From Tubulanus polymorphus (Eukaryota > Nemertea > Palaeonemertea > Tubulaniformes > Tubulanidae), in NCBI RefSeq assembly GCF_964204645.1, contig NC_134027.1, forward strand, positions 15,986,485 to 16,050,484: a stretch of 64,000 nt of DNA. The letters are read 5' to 3'. Position 1 is the first letter of the stretch; every line of letters begins with the position of its first letter. This document shows positions 1-10,884 of the stretch, in pieces. A program made the position numbers and the translations under genes. Under the pieces are notes generated by a model. It saw only the letters and a list, made by a program, of their open reading frames with translations. It was not told where the DNA came from and searched no databases.

Positions 1-642
1 TACTAAATTCATTTGTTGGTTGAACGATTTCAATTAATATCGCAATATTTAGCATTCGTGATATAATTAATATGATAAGAGATATGGCCATTTGTCTATT
101 GTTCATGTTAGCAAAAGATTGCATTTGATATAGAAGGCTTTAAAATGTTTTGATGTATGGTTGAGATTTTCAAAATAAATGTTATGCTTACATGAGATAA
201 TTGGAACTAGATGTTTTATTTCATTTTTATCAAGTATCGATGGATGAGAAGTCTTTCGACGATGTGCAGTTAGCCCATTAGAGTTTGCCTTAAAATACTT
301 TACTCTCAGTCTAAACTGAATTTAATTCATACCGCCGTACAGTACCATAAAATTCACACTAAATCTTTAGCGTCATTGGAATAGGACGTCCCCTGTTTCA
401 CATCCGGCAGGTGTGGTGCCGGTGGGTAAGTTTAATAAGGTACACCAAATCTATTAAAACGATCGCTATTTTAAAATCAAAACATCCCGAAGAAATTGGG
501 GATTCGAACCTATCGGTTATATACTGGTACTCGGCGTCTTTCCGCTTAACAAAACATCGTCAATAACATTAGTTCTTATTATTGCTAAGAAGCGGCGCTA
601 CTGGTACTGTCGATCGGACATTAGAAACTTTCTACCTTTTGC
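1..642 (-). mobile_element. MITE copy, partial (same family as 19660-20958)
   Basis: This stretch is the reverse complement of the first ~640 bases of the complete element at 19660-20958, with scattered mismatches. It ends at 642 with the family terminus (AAACTTTCTACCTTTTGC), immediately before coding sequence of the capsid gene; its other end lies left of the window. No transposase is encoded. Near 490-560 it holds a GGGATTCGAACC box and a TTAAG-type box resembling tRNA promoter boxes, so part of it may derive from a SINE. The candidate target duplication on this side would be the nine bases after 642, which cannot be checked because the other end is outside the window. Confidence 0.85.
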
Positions 643-1299
643 AGCGTTGTTAAAGATATGGGTTATAAATTATCGAATATATGTTTAGAATATAAGACAG
701 TAACTAATGAAAATATTGCTAACACAATTCAAACTCAATACAATCAAGGATTTTCATTATTATATGATTATATTGATAAATCTAAAACTGTAACTATTAA
801 TGCAAATGATGAAATAATCAATGATAATATTAACTTCCCAAGAAGATCTATTAAAGGTATATTAATATTTTTTACCATTGCAACATATTCTAATGGCGCA
901 ATAAAGGTAGATAATTATTATAATCCTGAAATAACAAAAGTAGAAATAACTATCGAAGGAATAGCAAATAAAATATTTTGTCAAGGAATGAGAATGATAG
1001 ATCAATGGCCAGAAATTAGAAAACATTTTATGAATGAAAAAGTAAAATCATTTGAAAATTGTAATATTAATCAAATTGATTATTATGCCGGTAATAAATA
1101 TGCATTATGGTTAGATTTTAGAACAACAGAGGATAATTCATTACATGGTTCTGGGAAAAAACTACAGAACAATAAAGATGGAATACAATTATTCATGAAA
1201 ATGAAAAAAGGAAGCTTAAATTTTAAAATGCACATTTATATTATATCTGACGCACAATTAAATATTGTAAATTCACAATTAGATAGTATTCAATATTAG
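643..1299 (+). pseudogene. Polinton major capsid protein, C-terminal half
   Basis: The encoded protein matches the C-terminal jelly-roll half of the Polinton/adintovirus major capsid (hexon-like, double jelly-roll) protein. Recognisable stretches are FPRRSIKGI near residue 60, an ITKVEITIEGI strand, YALWLDFRTTEDNSLHGSG near residues 148-166, and a final SDAQLNIV strand. The reading frame is open from the MITE junction at 643, so the ATG at 658 is an internal Met and not a true start; the 5' half is missing. The stop is TAG at 1297. The N-terminal half of the same protein type lies at 13055-13882, about 12 kb downstream on the same strand. The integrase gene follows after 30 bases. Family assignment is from recognised family features, not from a search. 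Confidence 0.8.
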
Positions 1300-1322
1300 A
1301 AATATAAAGTTAAAATTAAGGA

Positions 1323-1332
1323 TATATAAATG
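1323..1332 (+). promoter_or_regulatory. TATATAAATG start motif of integrase
   Basis: The exact decamer TATATAAATG overlaps the start codon. It recurs exactly at 2445, 3261, 11654 and 12215, each time ending on an ATG. Confidence 0.5.
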
Positions 1333-2451
1333 GGTGGTAAAAAAACTCCTAATACTAAAGAACAATATTTAAGAAATTTATATTACAACCCTGAGAGTTC
1401 GGTTGCTTATTCTTCTAACAAAAATATATGGCGTCAAGTAAAACAAGATAAATTAGATAAGATAATCCCGCAAAATTTAGTTAAATATAAAGATATAAAT
1501 GAATTTATGTTAGAACAACCAACATACACAACACATAAAAAAATTGTTAGAAAATATAAAACTCGTAAAACTATGGTAAGTTATGTAGATCAACAGTGGC
1601 AAGGAGATTTAATTGATATGAAAAATGTTAAGAAGGATAATGATGATTATTGGTGGATATTGAATATAATTGATATTTTTAGTCGTTATGTATGGAGCTT
1701 CCCACTTTATAGAAAAGATGCTGTACAAACATCAAATGTTTTAAGAAAATTTCTTTCGGATGATAAACTAAAACCAGAAAAAATACAATTTGATGATGGA
1801 AAAGAATTTGATAATTCACTTGTTCGTGAACTCTTAGACGATCATAATATCAAATATTTTTCAACAAAATCGGATAAAAAAGCAGCAGTTGTTGAACGAT
1901 TTAATAGAACATTAAGAACAAGAATGTGGAAATATTTTACAGCAAATAATACTTTTAAATGGATTGATGTTTTACCAAAATTGATAGAAGGATATAATAA
2001 TTCTTATCATTCTTCTATTGGAATGAAACCTATTGATGCTAGAAAACCTGAAAATGCTGCAATTGTTTGGAATAATTTATATGGAGCATTTCTTGTAGAT
2101 GATTTTGGTGAACCTAGATTTAAAGTTGGTCAAAATGTTAGAATTTCTAAGTAAAAAAAGATATTTGACAAAGGATACGATCGAAATTTTACTAGGGAAA
2201 TATATAGAATAAAAAAGGTAATAACAACAAAACCATATGTCTATAAATTAGAAGATTTAGATGGTGAAGATGGCTACTTTTACGAAGAAGAATTAAGTTT
2301 AACTACTGAAAATCTAGAACAAGAATATAAAATTGCAAAAGTATTAAAAACATAAACTAATAAAAGAAAAAAATATTCTTTAGTAAAATGGGTTGGATGG
2401 CCAGATAAATTCAATGAATGGATATTATCAAGTAAAATTAAAAATATATAA
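1330..2451 (+). pseudogene. Polinton retroviral-type integrase with C-terminal chromodomain
   Basis: The protein is an rve-fold DDE integrase that would insert the Polinton DNA. The catalytic acids are visible as D93 (WQGDLIDM), D156 (FDDGKEF) and E189 (VVERFNRTL), a D-x32-E spacing close to the family norm. After the first 274 codons an in-frame TAA (2152) is followed by an SH3-like stretch with KPYVYKLEDLDGEDG, then a second in-frame TAA (2353), then a chromodomain (KYSLVKWVGWPDKFNEW). There is no frameshift in 373 codons, so two nonsense changes alone break the gene. The start is fixed by the TATATAAATG motif and the ATPase ATG follows directly after the final TAA. A truncated 274-residue catalytic protein could still be made. 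Confidence 0.88.
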
Positions 2452-2454
2452 ATG
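2445..2454 (+). promoter_or_regulatory. TATATAAATG start motif of packaging ATPase
   Basis: Exact TATATAAATG; its TAA is also the last stop codon of the integrase frame. Confidence 0.5.
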
Positions 2455-3078
2455 AATAAGGAATTATTTATATTTGAGCCTCATAATATGTTAATTTCTG
2501 GCGTAACAAATTGTGGAAAAACCTATTTTATATTATATTTATTAGAAACTGTTTATAAAAACTATTTTGATAATATAGTATTAATTTGTCCAACATATGA
2601 ATTTAATCAAACTTATGATAGAAATATTACTAGAAATAATAAATTTATTATATTAGACCCTAAAACAGTAAAAGAAAATTTAGATAATTGTATTAAAATA
2701 GCAATAGATATTTATAAAGGATCAAATACATTATTCATTATAGATGATTGCGCAAATTTACATGATTCAAAAATTAGAGAGAGTGAGTTATGTTATTTAG
2801 CATTTTCTGGTAGACATTTTGGGATAACAACTTGGGTTTTAAATCAAAAATATAATTCAATTGTTAAAGACTTTAGAGAAAACATTAGATTTCTAGTTTT
2901 ATTCTACAATAAAGATAGAAAATCGATGAAAAATGCACTTGAGGAAAATGATATTATTCCACATGATTTACATAATGAATATATGGATAAATTGAAAAAT
3001 ATTAAAAGATCAAAATTACTATTTAGATTACAACACCGATTTAAATATGAATCTATTCAAATTCAACTAGCTTGTTAA
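2452..3078 (+). CDS. Polinton DNA-packaging ATPase (FtsK/A32 type)
   Basis: This is a 208-residue P-loop ATPase of the A32/FtsK-HerA packaging class carried by Polintons, which would drive genome packaging into capsids. Walker A is GVTNCGKT at residues 17-24. Walker B is LFIIDD at about 94-99. The sensor-like stretch RHFGITTWVLNQKYN follows at about 121-135. The length is normal for the family and the frame is intact, one of the few undamaged core genes here. It is co-oriented with the integrase and starts within the shared TATATAAATG motif. A short repeat tract follows. Confidence 0.85.
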   Translation: MNKELFIFEPHNMLISGVTNCGKTYFILYLLETVYKNYFDNIVLICPTYEFNQTYDRNITRNNKFIILDPKTVKENLDNCIKIAIDIYKGSNTLFIIDDCANLHDSKIRESELCYLAFSGRHFGITTWVLNQKYNSIVKDFRENIRFLVLFYNKDRKSMKNALEENDIIPHDLHNEYMDKLKNIKRSKLLFRLQHRFKYESIQIQLAC

Positions 3079-3260
3079 TCTATTACATATTTAGTTACAT
3101 TCTAGTTGAATTCTAGTTATTAGTAGTTGGAACAAAAATCAACTAGATTTAACAAGAAATAAATAAAAACAACAATATTTCAACTAGCTTGTTAATCTAG
3201 TTGAATTCTAGTTACATTCTAGTTAAATTCTAGTTGCAACATCACAACTAATTTTTTTGT
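3079..3260 (+). repeat. Short direct and inverted repeats of CTAGTTGAA type
   Basis: The tract carries many copies of TCTAGTTGAATTCTAGTTA-type words and their complements (CAACTAGCTTGTTAATCTAG occurs at the ATPase 3' end and again near 3180). No reading frame. Possibly a decayed intergenic regulatory or replication tract; function unknown. Confidence 0.6.
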
Positions 3261-3270
3261 TATATAAATG
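3261..3270 (+). promoter_or_regulatory. TATATAAATG start motif of broken small gene
   Basis: Exact TATATAAATG decamer ending on the start codon of the gene at 3268. Confidence 0.5.
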
Positions 3271-3636
3271 GGAGGTGAAAAGAAAATAAAATCTAAAAAT
3301 GGTGATGTTCCAATTGAAAAAACTTTAGATGATTTAGGAATAACAGAAACAAAATTAACTCCAGATGATGGTGCTTTAAATAATGTTACAACAAAATATT
3401 AATTATGAATATTATCTTTATTGTAAACATCAATTAAAAATATAATTGCATCTGGAAAATGTAAAAATTTTATCGGTAAAAATTTAACTTATAATGAATT
3501 AGATACAATGAAATCAGATGAAATTATTAGATTATTTAAGATTTATGAAGCCACGAGAACAGCTAGAATTAATCACGCGATATCAGAAAATGTAGTAAAA
3601 GGTTATAGTAAATTATGTAATTATATGCTGCCAATT
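3268..3636 (+). pseudogene. Small Polinton gene of unknown function, broken and 3'-truncated
   Basis: The frame opens at an ATG in the TATATAAATG motif and encodes 44 acidic residues. It is then hit by TAA, TGA and TAA between 3400 and 3426, and continues in the same frame with IIASGKCKNFIGKNLTYNEL and a helical KSDEIIRLFKIYEATRTARI stretch. The frame is cut at 3636 where the inverted polymerase copy begins. Polintons carry small conserved proteins of this size next to the ATPase gene, but I cannot name this one. The remaining 76-residue open stretch (from 3508) runs on artificially into antisense polymerase sequence. Confidence 0.5.
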
Positions 3637-4795
3637 CATTTTCATTTCTATAATCATAATATTCACTTTCAATTAGTTCTGGATAATCAGATTTTATATA
3701 TAACCCGAAAGCTGCAGCTGATTGATGAATCTTTTTAATTGTATTTGTTTTTAGTGGTTCATCTGAAAAATCATTTTCATTAGAATTTAATTTCTTTCTT
3801 TTATAATATATTTCTTTTCTATCTTGATCAGTTAGTTCCTTATTTAATGATTCAAAATCTCCATATATTACAAATGGTACTTTATTTTTGTAATCATATT
3901 TTATGAATTCTAATATTTTATCCTTTTCATTTGGTAAAACTAATTTACAATAATCATGATTATCACATAATTGTTTATGATTTAATAATGCACTTTCAGT
4001 TCTGAATCTATGTAAACATTTTCTACATAGATATATTTTATTATCAAAATCATTTTCTGATTTAAAAAATAAATCAATTCTTTTAATCCACATATAATGA
4101 TTCTCATAATATAATATATCTATAACATCGTTTGAATCATAATCTTTTGATAGATATAAAGGTTCTAATGTATAATGTTTTATATTGTTACCTTTTGTTT
4201 TTGGTAATTTGAGTAAATCAAACACATTTATCTTTATATTATTATCTCTTTCTATTTTTGGGATGTTTTTAATTCTAACAGGATACTTATCTATCTTATA
4301 ATTATTTTCAAATGGTTTATAATGAGTTAATCTACAAATATTATCAGTTGCAGGATGTAAGCAACTAATTATAGCCCATAGAAAACATTTATCATCAAAA
4401 TTTTGTACATTTATTACAGCATTAGTTTTAAATGGTAGTTTAATATAACTCGATGCTTCAATATCTGGTTCTTTATAATATGATACATTATTTTCATCAA
4501 TTGGTTTTGATTTAGTTAACTTATTATATTTTGTGTTATAAACATGTAAAGTCATAAATATAATTTCATCAAATATTAAACCTGATCCTTCAAAATATTT
4601 CTCTTCTATTTTAGTTTTTACTTCATTATAACATTTATCTAATTTATCATCTATATGTTGTTTAGATATAATATGTTGTGAATGAGAATTTATATTATAT
4701 ATTGGTTTATCTTCAGATTTTATAAACTTTACTTTAGAAGATATACTAATTTTAGGGTATTCAACATCTGTAATTATTTTTATAATATTTTTCAT
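3637..4795 (-). pseudogene. DNA polymerase B 5' fragment, inverted copy
   Basis: Minus-strand open frame for the N-terminal ~386 residues of the protein-primed type B DNA polymerase of Polintons. It includes the NVQNFDDKCFLWAIISCLHP signature, a zinc-finger-like C-x2-C...H-x4-C stretch (LCRKCLHRFRTESALLNHKQ) and the first exonuclease motif (VIYGDFESLN). The frame is uninterrupted here, unlike the plus-strand copy, but it lacks the polymerase domain because it is cut at 3637. The open frame extends upstream of the Met at 4795 to about 4880 with coding-like sequence, so the original start may lie further upstream. It is a non-functional duplicate. Confidence 0.8.
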
Positions 4796-5240
4796 ATTTT
4801 CTAAATGTTTTTTATTTTCTTCTGTTTTTCCTTTATGAAATTTAAACTCAATAGCAGTAATTGGAAATGTGTTGTTTCATACCAGAGGTCGAAGGTCGAG
4901 ACACCCACCACTCATCACCACAAGTAATTTTTTTTTCTAATAAATGGGAGATAGAAAAGCATTCTTAGCAACAATAAATATCAGAATAAAACCAGCAAAC
5001 AAAAAAAAATTTGAAATAAAAAAGTTAATTGATGTTGCAAAAGAAATTTAACATAAAATATTGAAATTAGAAAAGATAAAAACTAAATATGGAGAGAAAG
5101 TATCAGCGAATTTAAGCTACTGTAATGTTAGTACATCGCGAGAATTTAAAGTATTTTAACCTGATAAATGGGTTTCATTGAGTACAGAGGAATTAAAAGA
5201 TTTAGAAGGATTTAAAATAATCTATCATGGAAAAAATGAA
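3637..5240 (-). repeat. Left arm of internal inverted duplication
   Basis: These 1.6 kb match 6552-8111 in inverse orientation at near identity. They carry the 5' third of the DNA polymerase gene (minus strand) and most of the small gene at 4944 (plus strand). Break points are visible: inner similarity stops at 3637 (against 8111) and the outer end is about 5240 (against 6552). The arm retains about 53 bases that are deleted from the other arm near 7449. Confidence 0.9.
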
Positions 5241-5273
5241 GACGGTCATCATGATTTAGAAATTGTTGATTGA
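4944..5273 (+). pseudogene. Small Polinton protein, paralogue of the 10517 gene
   Basis: One frame of 110 codons starts at an ATG in TAATAAATG and ends at TGA 5271. Two in-frame TAA codons (5049 and 5157) interrupt it and there is no frameshift. The second half aligns with the intact protein at 10517-10870: KTKYGEKV against TNKYGDKL, PDKWVSLSTEELKDL against PDRFHRLSSEDLEEL, and a terminal GHHDLEIVD against GHHAIDFE. The function of this small family is unknown to me; its beta-rich look would fit a nucleic-acid-binding fold, which is only a guess. Divergent to the inverted polymerase fragment. Confidence 0.65.
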
Positions 5274-6257
5274 ATAAAAATAAAAATAATGAATATCTAA
5301 AAATAACCTTAGTCGTTTTACGAACAATTACAATCATACAGCCAAACATCTGCTACATGTTATTATAAGAGAGTACTTCATTTGAATATTGTTCGATCAA
5401 ACAGGTGTTGCAATTCAACGTTGTTGTTATATTGGATAGCTAGCAGTTATATAATAAGCGCGCAGTACATACAACACACACAGGATACATTCTCTCTCGT
5501 GTTTAAAAGGAATATTTCGGTGTTTTTAAGGTAAGTTTTAGCAAAATTGCCCTATCCTCGACCTACAGAGTTTTCAGGGGATAAGTATCCTTTTATTGAA
5601 AGGCGCCACGGGACGCTTATCCCCAGTCATTTCTACTTACACCCCCGCGACCCACGTCAACCGGGATCTCCTTCAATGATAGGCAAAAATCACATTATAT
5701 TAAAGGCGCCTATTGTAATTTCTATCAATCTCCAAATTCGAAACCGAAGGAGAAACCCGGAGAGTGGACGAAGGTGCATTTTCGAAATGCCTCTGCTGGC
5801 CAGAGCTACTCCAGCGTTGGAATGAATTGCGTTATATACTTAGCTAAAACACCGAAGTAAATGTTACTGGTGTTTACTAAAGAAATATGTGAAATTTGAA
5901 ATTGTAAATTATTCCGAATGAAAAGAATATAGGAATGAAAACTGATAAATGAATTATGGATTTTTAACTTGATTATGATATAATTTTTAATCCAATTAGT
6001 AATCAATTATCCATGTTAATTGATTAACAAATTCAAATTCAAATATTCATTTTAGCATCACACCCAGTGCTGCCATCTTTCAATTTAAGAAAAAACTAAT
6101 AATAAGAAACGACTGTAATACAATATTCAAGTAAAAACTTCAAATTAAAAAAAAACAAAATAAATTAATAAAAATAATGAATATCTAGAATCCGAAATGA
6201 CTTATCTGGACAATTTAATTGCTCTGCATAGATAGACAAAAGTAGTGAGATATTCAA
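5274..6257. other. Spacer between duplication arms, with a GC-richer insert
   Basis: The base composition changes from Polinton-like to more balanced at about 5400-5830. A 19-bp direct repeat TAAAAATAATGAATATCTA stands at 5281-5299 and 6169-6187, framing the stretch. Inside, GGTAAGTTTTAG at 5530 resembles a splice donor and CTACAG at about 5570 an acceptor. A 92-codon open frame (5547-5825) has no ATG at its start. I see no recognisable protein. It may be captured host DNA or a non-autonomous insertion. Confidence 0.45.
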
Positions 6258-6566
6258 TTATTTTTTTTGCTTTTTTTCTAAAATATTAATCCATTTTTTT
6301 ATTATCAATTTTGGAATTTCAGAAGTATTTTCATTTTTAATAACAGTCGTTTCAGAATTATAAATATCATGAAATTTATTTGATTTCTTATACCAATTAC
6401 ATCCAATCAAAATGAATACAATTACAAATCCAACTGTAAAATATAGACATTTATCAAATATTCTATTATTAGAAGGAGTAGAAATAACAATATTTTCACT
6501 ATTTTTATTAACATTTTTATTACTTATTTTTTCTTTTACAGCTTTTTTATATTCATTTTTTTCCAT
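6258..6566 (-). CDS. Small membrane protein of the Polinton, chimeric start
   Basis: A 102-residue lysine/asparagine-rich protein with one clear transmembrane segment at about residues 40-60 (CLYFTVGFVIVFILIGCNWY). Its first five codons lie in the inverted duplication arm and read the small-gene sequence in another frame, so the present ATG was created by the rearrangement; the original start is probably lost. Base composition matches the Polinton. The function is unknown. Confidence that this is Polinton-derived coding sequence is moderate; that it is expressed is low. Confidence 0.45.
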   Translation of the reverse strand: MEKNEYKKAVKEKISNKNVNKNSENIVISTPSNNRIFDKCLYFTVGFVIVFILIGCNWYKKSNKFHDIYNSETTVIKNENTSEIPKLIIKKWINILEKKQKK

Positions 6567-8111
6567 GATAGATTATTTTAAATCCTTCTAAATCTTTTAA
6601 TTCCTCTGTACTCAATGAAACCCATTTATCAGGTAAAATACTTTAAATTCTCGCGATGTACTAACATTACAGTAGCTTAAATTCGCTGATACTTTCTCTC
6701 CATATTTAGTTTTTATCTTTTCTAATTTCAATATTTTATGTTAAATTTCTTTTGCAACATCAATTAACTTTTTTATTTCAAATTTTTTTTTGTTTGCTGG
6801 TTTTATTCTGATATTTATTGTTGCTAAGAATGCTTTTCTATCTCCCATTTATTAGAAAAAAAAATAACTTGTGGTGATGAGTGGTGGGTGTCTCGACCTT
6901 CGACCTCTGGTATGAAACAACACATTTCCAATTACTGCTATTGAGTTTAAATTTCATAAAGGAAAAACATTAGAAGAAAATAAAAAACATTTAGAAAATA
7001 TGAAAAATATTATAAAAATAATTACAGATGTTGAATACCCTAAAATTAGTATATCTTCTAAAGTAAAGTTTATAAAATCTGAAGATAAACCAATATATAA
7101 TATAAATTCTCATTCACAACATATTATATCTAAACAACATATAGATGATAAATTAGATAAATGTTATAATGAAGTAAAAACTAAAATAGAAGAGAAATAT
7201 TTTGAAGGATCAGGTTTAATATTTGATGAAATAATATTTATGACTTTACATGTTTATAACACAAAATATAATAAGTTAACTAAATCAAAACCAATTGATG
7301 AAAATAATGTATCATATTATAAAGAACCAGATATTGAAGCATCGAGTTATATTAAACTACCATTTAAAACTAATGCTGTAATAAATGTACAAAATTTTGA
7401 TGATAAATGTTTTCTATGGGCTATAATTAGTTGCTTACATCCTGCAACTCTTAAGGTATAAGTATACTGTTAGAATTAAAAACATCCCAAAAATAGAAAG
7501 AGATAATAACATAAAGATAAATGTGTTTGATTTACTCAAATTACCAAAAACAAAAGGTAACAATATAAAACATTATACATTAGAACCTTTACATCTATCA
7601 AAAGATTATGATTCAAACGATGTTATAGATATATTATATTATGAGAATCATTATATGTGGATTAAAAGAATTGATTTATTTTTTAAATCAGAAAATGATT
7701 TTGATAATAAAATATATCTATGTAGAAAATGTTTACATAGATTCAGAACTGAAAGTGCATTATTAAATCATAAACAATTATGTGATAATCATGATTATTG
7801 TAAATTAGTTTTACCAAATGAAAAGGATGAAATATTAGAATTCATAAAATATGATTACGAAAATAAAGTACCATTTGTAATATATGGAGATTTTGAATCA
7901 TTAAATAAGGAACTAACTGATCAAGATAGAAAAGAAATATATTATAAAAGAAAGAAATTAAATTCTAATGAAAATGATTTTTCAGATGAACCACTAAAAA
8001 CAAATACACTTAAAAAGATTCATCAATCAGCTGCAGCTTTCGGGTTATATATAAAATCTGATTATCCAGAACTAATTGAAAGTGAATATTATGATTATAG
8101 AAATGAAAATG
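6552..8111 (+). repeat. Right arm of internal inverted duplication
   Basis: Inverse match of 3637-5240. It continues at 8111 into the rest of the polymerase gene, so this arm holds the native polymerase context. It lacks about 53 bases present in the other arm, after CATCCTGCAACT at 7449, which breaks the polymerase frame here. Confidence 0.9.
6567..6848 (-). pseudogene. Small Polinton gene, inverted and truncated copy
   Basis: Reverse-complement copy of the first ~94 codons of the gene at 4944-5273, with the same in-frame TAA positions and a single-base change of length near its 3' end, where it fuses to the membrane-protein frame at 6566. Sharing of the stop codons shows that they arose before the duplication. 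Confidence 0.7.
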
Positions 8112-10487
8112 TTATCAATCATTTTTGTGACTTATTAATTGAATATGAAATAAGATTTAGTAAATTATTGAATACAAATATAGAAATTATAATGACAGAA
8201 GAAGATAAAGAAGAATTTGTGTTTGCAGGTAAATGTTATTATTGTGAAAAGATATTTAATTATAAAGATAAAAAGTAAGAGACCATGATCATTTGAATGG
8301 AAAGTTTAGAGGTGCTGCGCATGAGAATTGTAACTTACAAGCTAAGAAAATTAACTTTGTGCCAGTTATATTTCATAATCTATCAGGATATGATGCACAT
8401 TTATTTATCAAACAGTTATGTCATAAAATAGAAGAAATTAATAATGAAATAGAAAGATTAAATTCAAATAGATCAAAAGATAAAATATCAACTTATAAAT
8501 TTAAGATGTTAGCTAGAACATCTGAGAATTATATATCATTCCAATTTGGTTGCCTAAGATTTATAGATTCATATAGATTTTTAAATAGTTCATTAGATAA
8601 CTTATCAAAATCATTAGTTGATGATGAATTAAAAATATTAAAACAACACTATCCAAATAATGATGATTTCCAATTAATGAGATATAAAGGCGCAATTCCA
8701 TATTCTTTCTATAAAAATCATAATGATTTTAACATAACTGAATTATTGAAAGAACAATTCTACGATGAATTAAAAAATGAATAAGTTAAAGATGAAGTCT
8801 ATAATAGAACATTGAATATTTGGAATCATTTCAAAATAGAAAATCATGGACAATTATTAGATTTATATTTAAAATCAGATGTATTATTATTATCGGCTAT
8901 ATTTGAAAGGCTTAGAGATGTAAACCTAAAATATTTTAATATTGATCCATGTCATTGTTATTCATCACCAGGTTTAACATGGGATTGTGGATTAAAATTT
9001 ACAGATATAAAAATGGATTTGTTAACAAATATTTGTTAACAATTATTATTATTTAAAAAATCTATAAGAGGAGGAGTTTCAGGTGTATTAGGGGATAGAT
9101 ATTTCAATGTAAATGATAACCCTGGATATAAGTTATCATAGATAACATATATATAGATGCAAATAATTTGTATGATTGGGCAATGATGGAACCACAACCT
9201 TATGGAGTATTTGAAATAAGTGAAGTTTTACAACATGAAAATAATGACAAATTTGATTGGAAGAAAAGGATTCTAGATATTGCAGATGATTCAGATACTG
9301 GTTACTTTTTTGTTGTAGATTTAGAATATCCTGAACATATTAAATTTGAATCTAGAAATCTAGCATACTGCCCCGAACATAAAACTGTAACACATGAAGA
9401 ATTATCAAATTATCAAAAAAGAATTAAACCCGAAAATCATATTCATACAGAAAAGTTAATGGTAACTCAAGAAGATAAATATAATTATGTAGTACATTAT
9501 AGAATGTTGAAGTTTTATATGAATCAAGGAATGATCCTAAAAAAAGTGCATAGATATATTTCATTTAGCCAATCTAAGTGGTTAGAAAAATATATAGATT
9601 TTAACACCAAACAGAGAACTGAAGTTAAAACTGATTTCGAGAAAGATTTCTTCAAGTTAATGAACAATGCATTCTATGGTAAGACTTGTGAATATATTAG
9701 AAATAGAAATTACATTGAGTTAGTTAGTAATGGCAAAAGGATAAGGCATTTACAAACGTACCCTAAATTTATAGGTAACAGAATATTTGATGAAAATTTA
9801 GCCGCAGTTAAAATGAGAAGAACTTCTATGAAATTTAATAAACCAATTTATGTTGGAGCATCAGTTTTAGAAATATCAAAGTTATTAATGTATGAATTCT
9901 ATTATAATGTATTACAATCTCATTTTGGAGAAAAACATATAGAAATCTTATATTTTGATACCGACAGTTACATATTAAAGATAAAAACTAATAACATAAC
10001 AGATGATTTTAAAACATTAAAACATCATTTTGATTTTAGTAACTATCCTAAAGATCATGAATTGTTTAGCAATGATAATAAAAAAGTTCCTGGTAAATTC
10101 AAAGATGAATTAGGTGGTGAAGAAATGATAGAGTTCATAGGTATTAGATCTAAAATGTATAGTTATAAAACCATAACTCATGAATCAAAGAAATTGAAAG
10201 GAATTACTAAAAGTGTAGTAGAAAAGAATATTCATTTCAAAGATTACATCAATTGTATATTCAATGAAGTTAGAAAACATAAGATGAAATGTTTAAGATC
10301 AGAAGATCATGAAATGTTTATTGAAGAGATAGAGAAGATAAGTCTAAACCCATTTGATGATAAAAGATATATTTTAGATGATGGAATTCATACAGTTGCT
10401 TATGGTTGTAATTTAGATGAATACTTAAAATTTAAAAGAGAAGAAACAAAAGAGAACGAGATAATGAAAAGAATTCTAACGTGTTAA
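6916..10487 (+). pseudogene. Protein-primed DNA polymerase B of Polinton, broken
   Basis: This is the replicative polymerase of the element, about 1,150 codons in several pieces. Pieces with recognisable parts are 6916-7461 (N-terminal region), 7523-8278 (zinc-finger-like stretch and exonuclease motif YGDFESLN), 8293-9039 (GKFRGAAHENCN and NFVPVIFHNLSGYDAHLFI) and 9168-10487 (motif A DANNLYDWAM just upstream, motif B FKLMNNAFYGKT at residues 162-173, motif C YFDTDSYI near 264). Damage: the 53-base deletion at 7449, a one-base shift near 8275, in-frame TAA at 8782 and 9037, a TAG near 9139 and a further one-base shift near 9160. The C-terminal 439 codons are intact. The enzyme cannot be made whole. 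Confidence 0.88.
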
Positions 10488-10510
10488 TCAAATTTTAATA
10501 AAAATATGTA

Positions 10511-10519
10511 TTATAAATG
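10511..10519 (+). promoter_or_regulatory. TTATAAATG start motif
   Basis: Variant of the shared start motif, overlapping the ATG of the gene at 10517. Confidence 0.4.
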
Positions 10520-10870
10520 GAGAGTAAACAAGCACACAGTGAGAACAACAAAATATTTCTAGATAGAATAAAAGATACTTCAAATGTCAAATCAGTAGAT
10601 TATAAATTTAAGAAGTTAAAAGAATTAATAATCCATAAGCGATATCTAATTACAAATATTGATACAGTTACTAACAAATATGGAGATAAATTAGTTATAC
10701 ACTTAGAATATGAAGGATTAAAAGGAAATACATATAAATTTAGAACATATTTACCAGATAGATTTCATAGATTATCAAGTGAAGATTTAGAAGAATTATG
10801 TTCTGGAGATTTCTATTTCGTATACAAATGTAAGAATGAAAAGGGGCACCATGCAATAGATTTCGAATAA
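10517..10870 (+). CDS. Small conserved Polinton protein downstream of polymerase
   Basis: Intact 117-residue protein, lysine-rich at the N-terminus, then alternating hydrophobic stretches (RYLITNIDTVTNKYGDKLVI, KFRTYLPDRFHRLSSEDLEE, DFYFVYKCKNEKGHHAIDF). A decayed paralogue occurs at 4944-5273 and an inverted copy at 6567-6848, so the family was present at least twice in this element. It starts 29 bases after the polymerase stop and ends 14 bases before the penton gene, in the same orientation. The beta-rich pattern may suit an OB-like nucleic-acid-binding fold, which is inference only. Confidence 0.65.
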   Translation: MESKQAHSENNKIFLDRIKDTSNVKSVDYKFKKLKELIIHKRYLITNIDTVTNKYGDKLVIHLEYEGLKGNTYKFRTYLPDRFHRLSSEDLEELCSGDFYFVYKCKNEKGHHAIDFE

Positions 10871-10884
10871 AATATGTAAAACAA

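Noticed and set aside
5547-5825. Conserved protein gene in the duplication spacer
   Set aside because: No ATG at its start, no recognisable motif, and overlapping splice-like signals; kept only as an unassigned insert.
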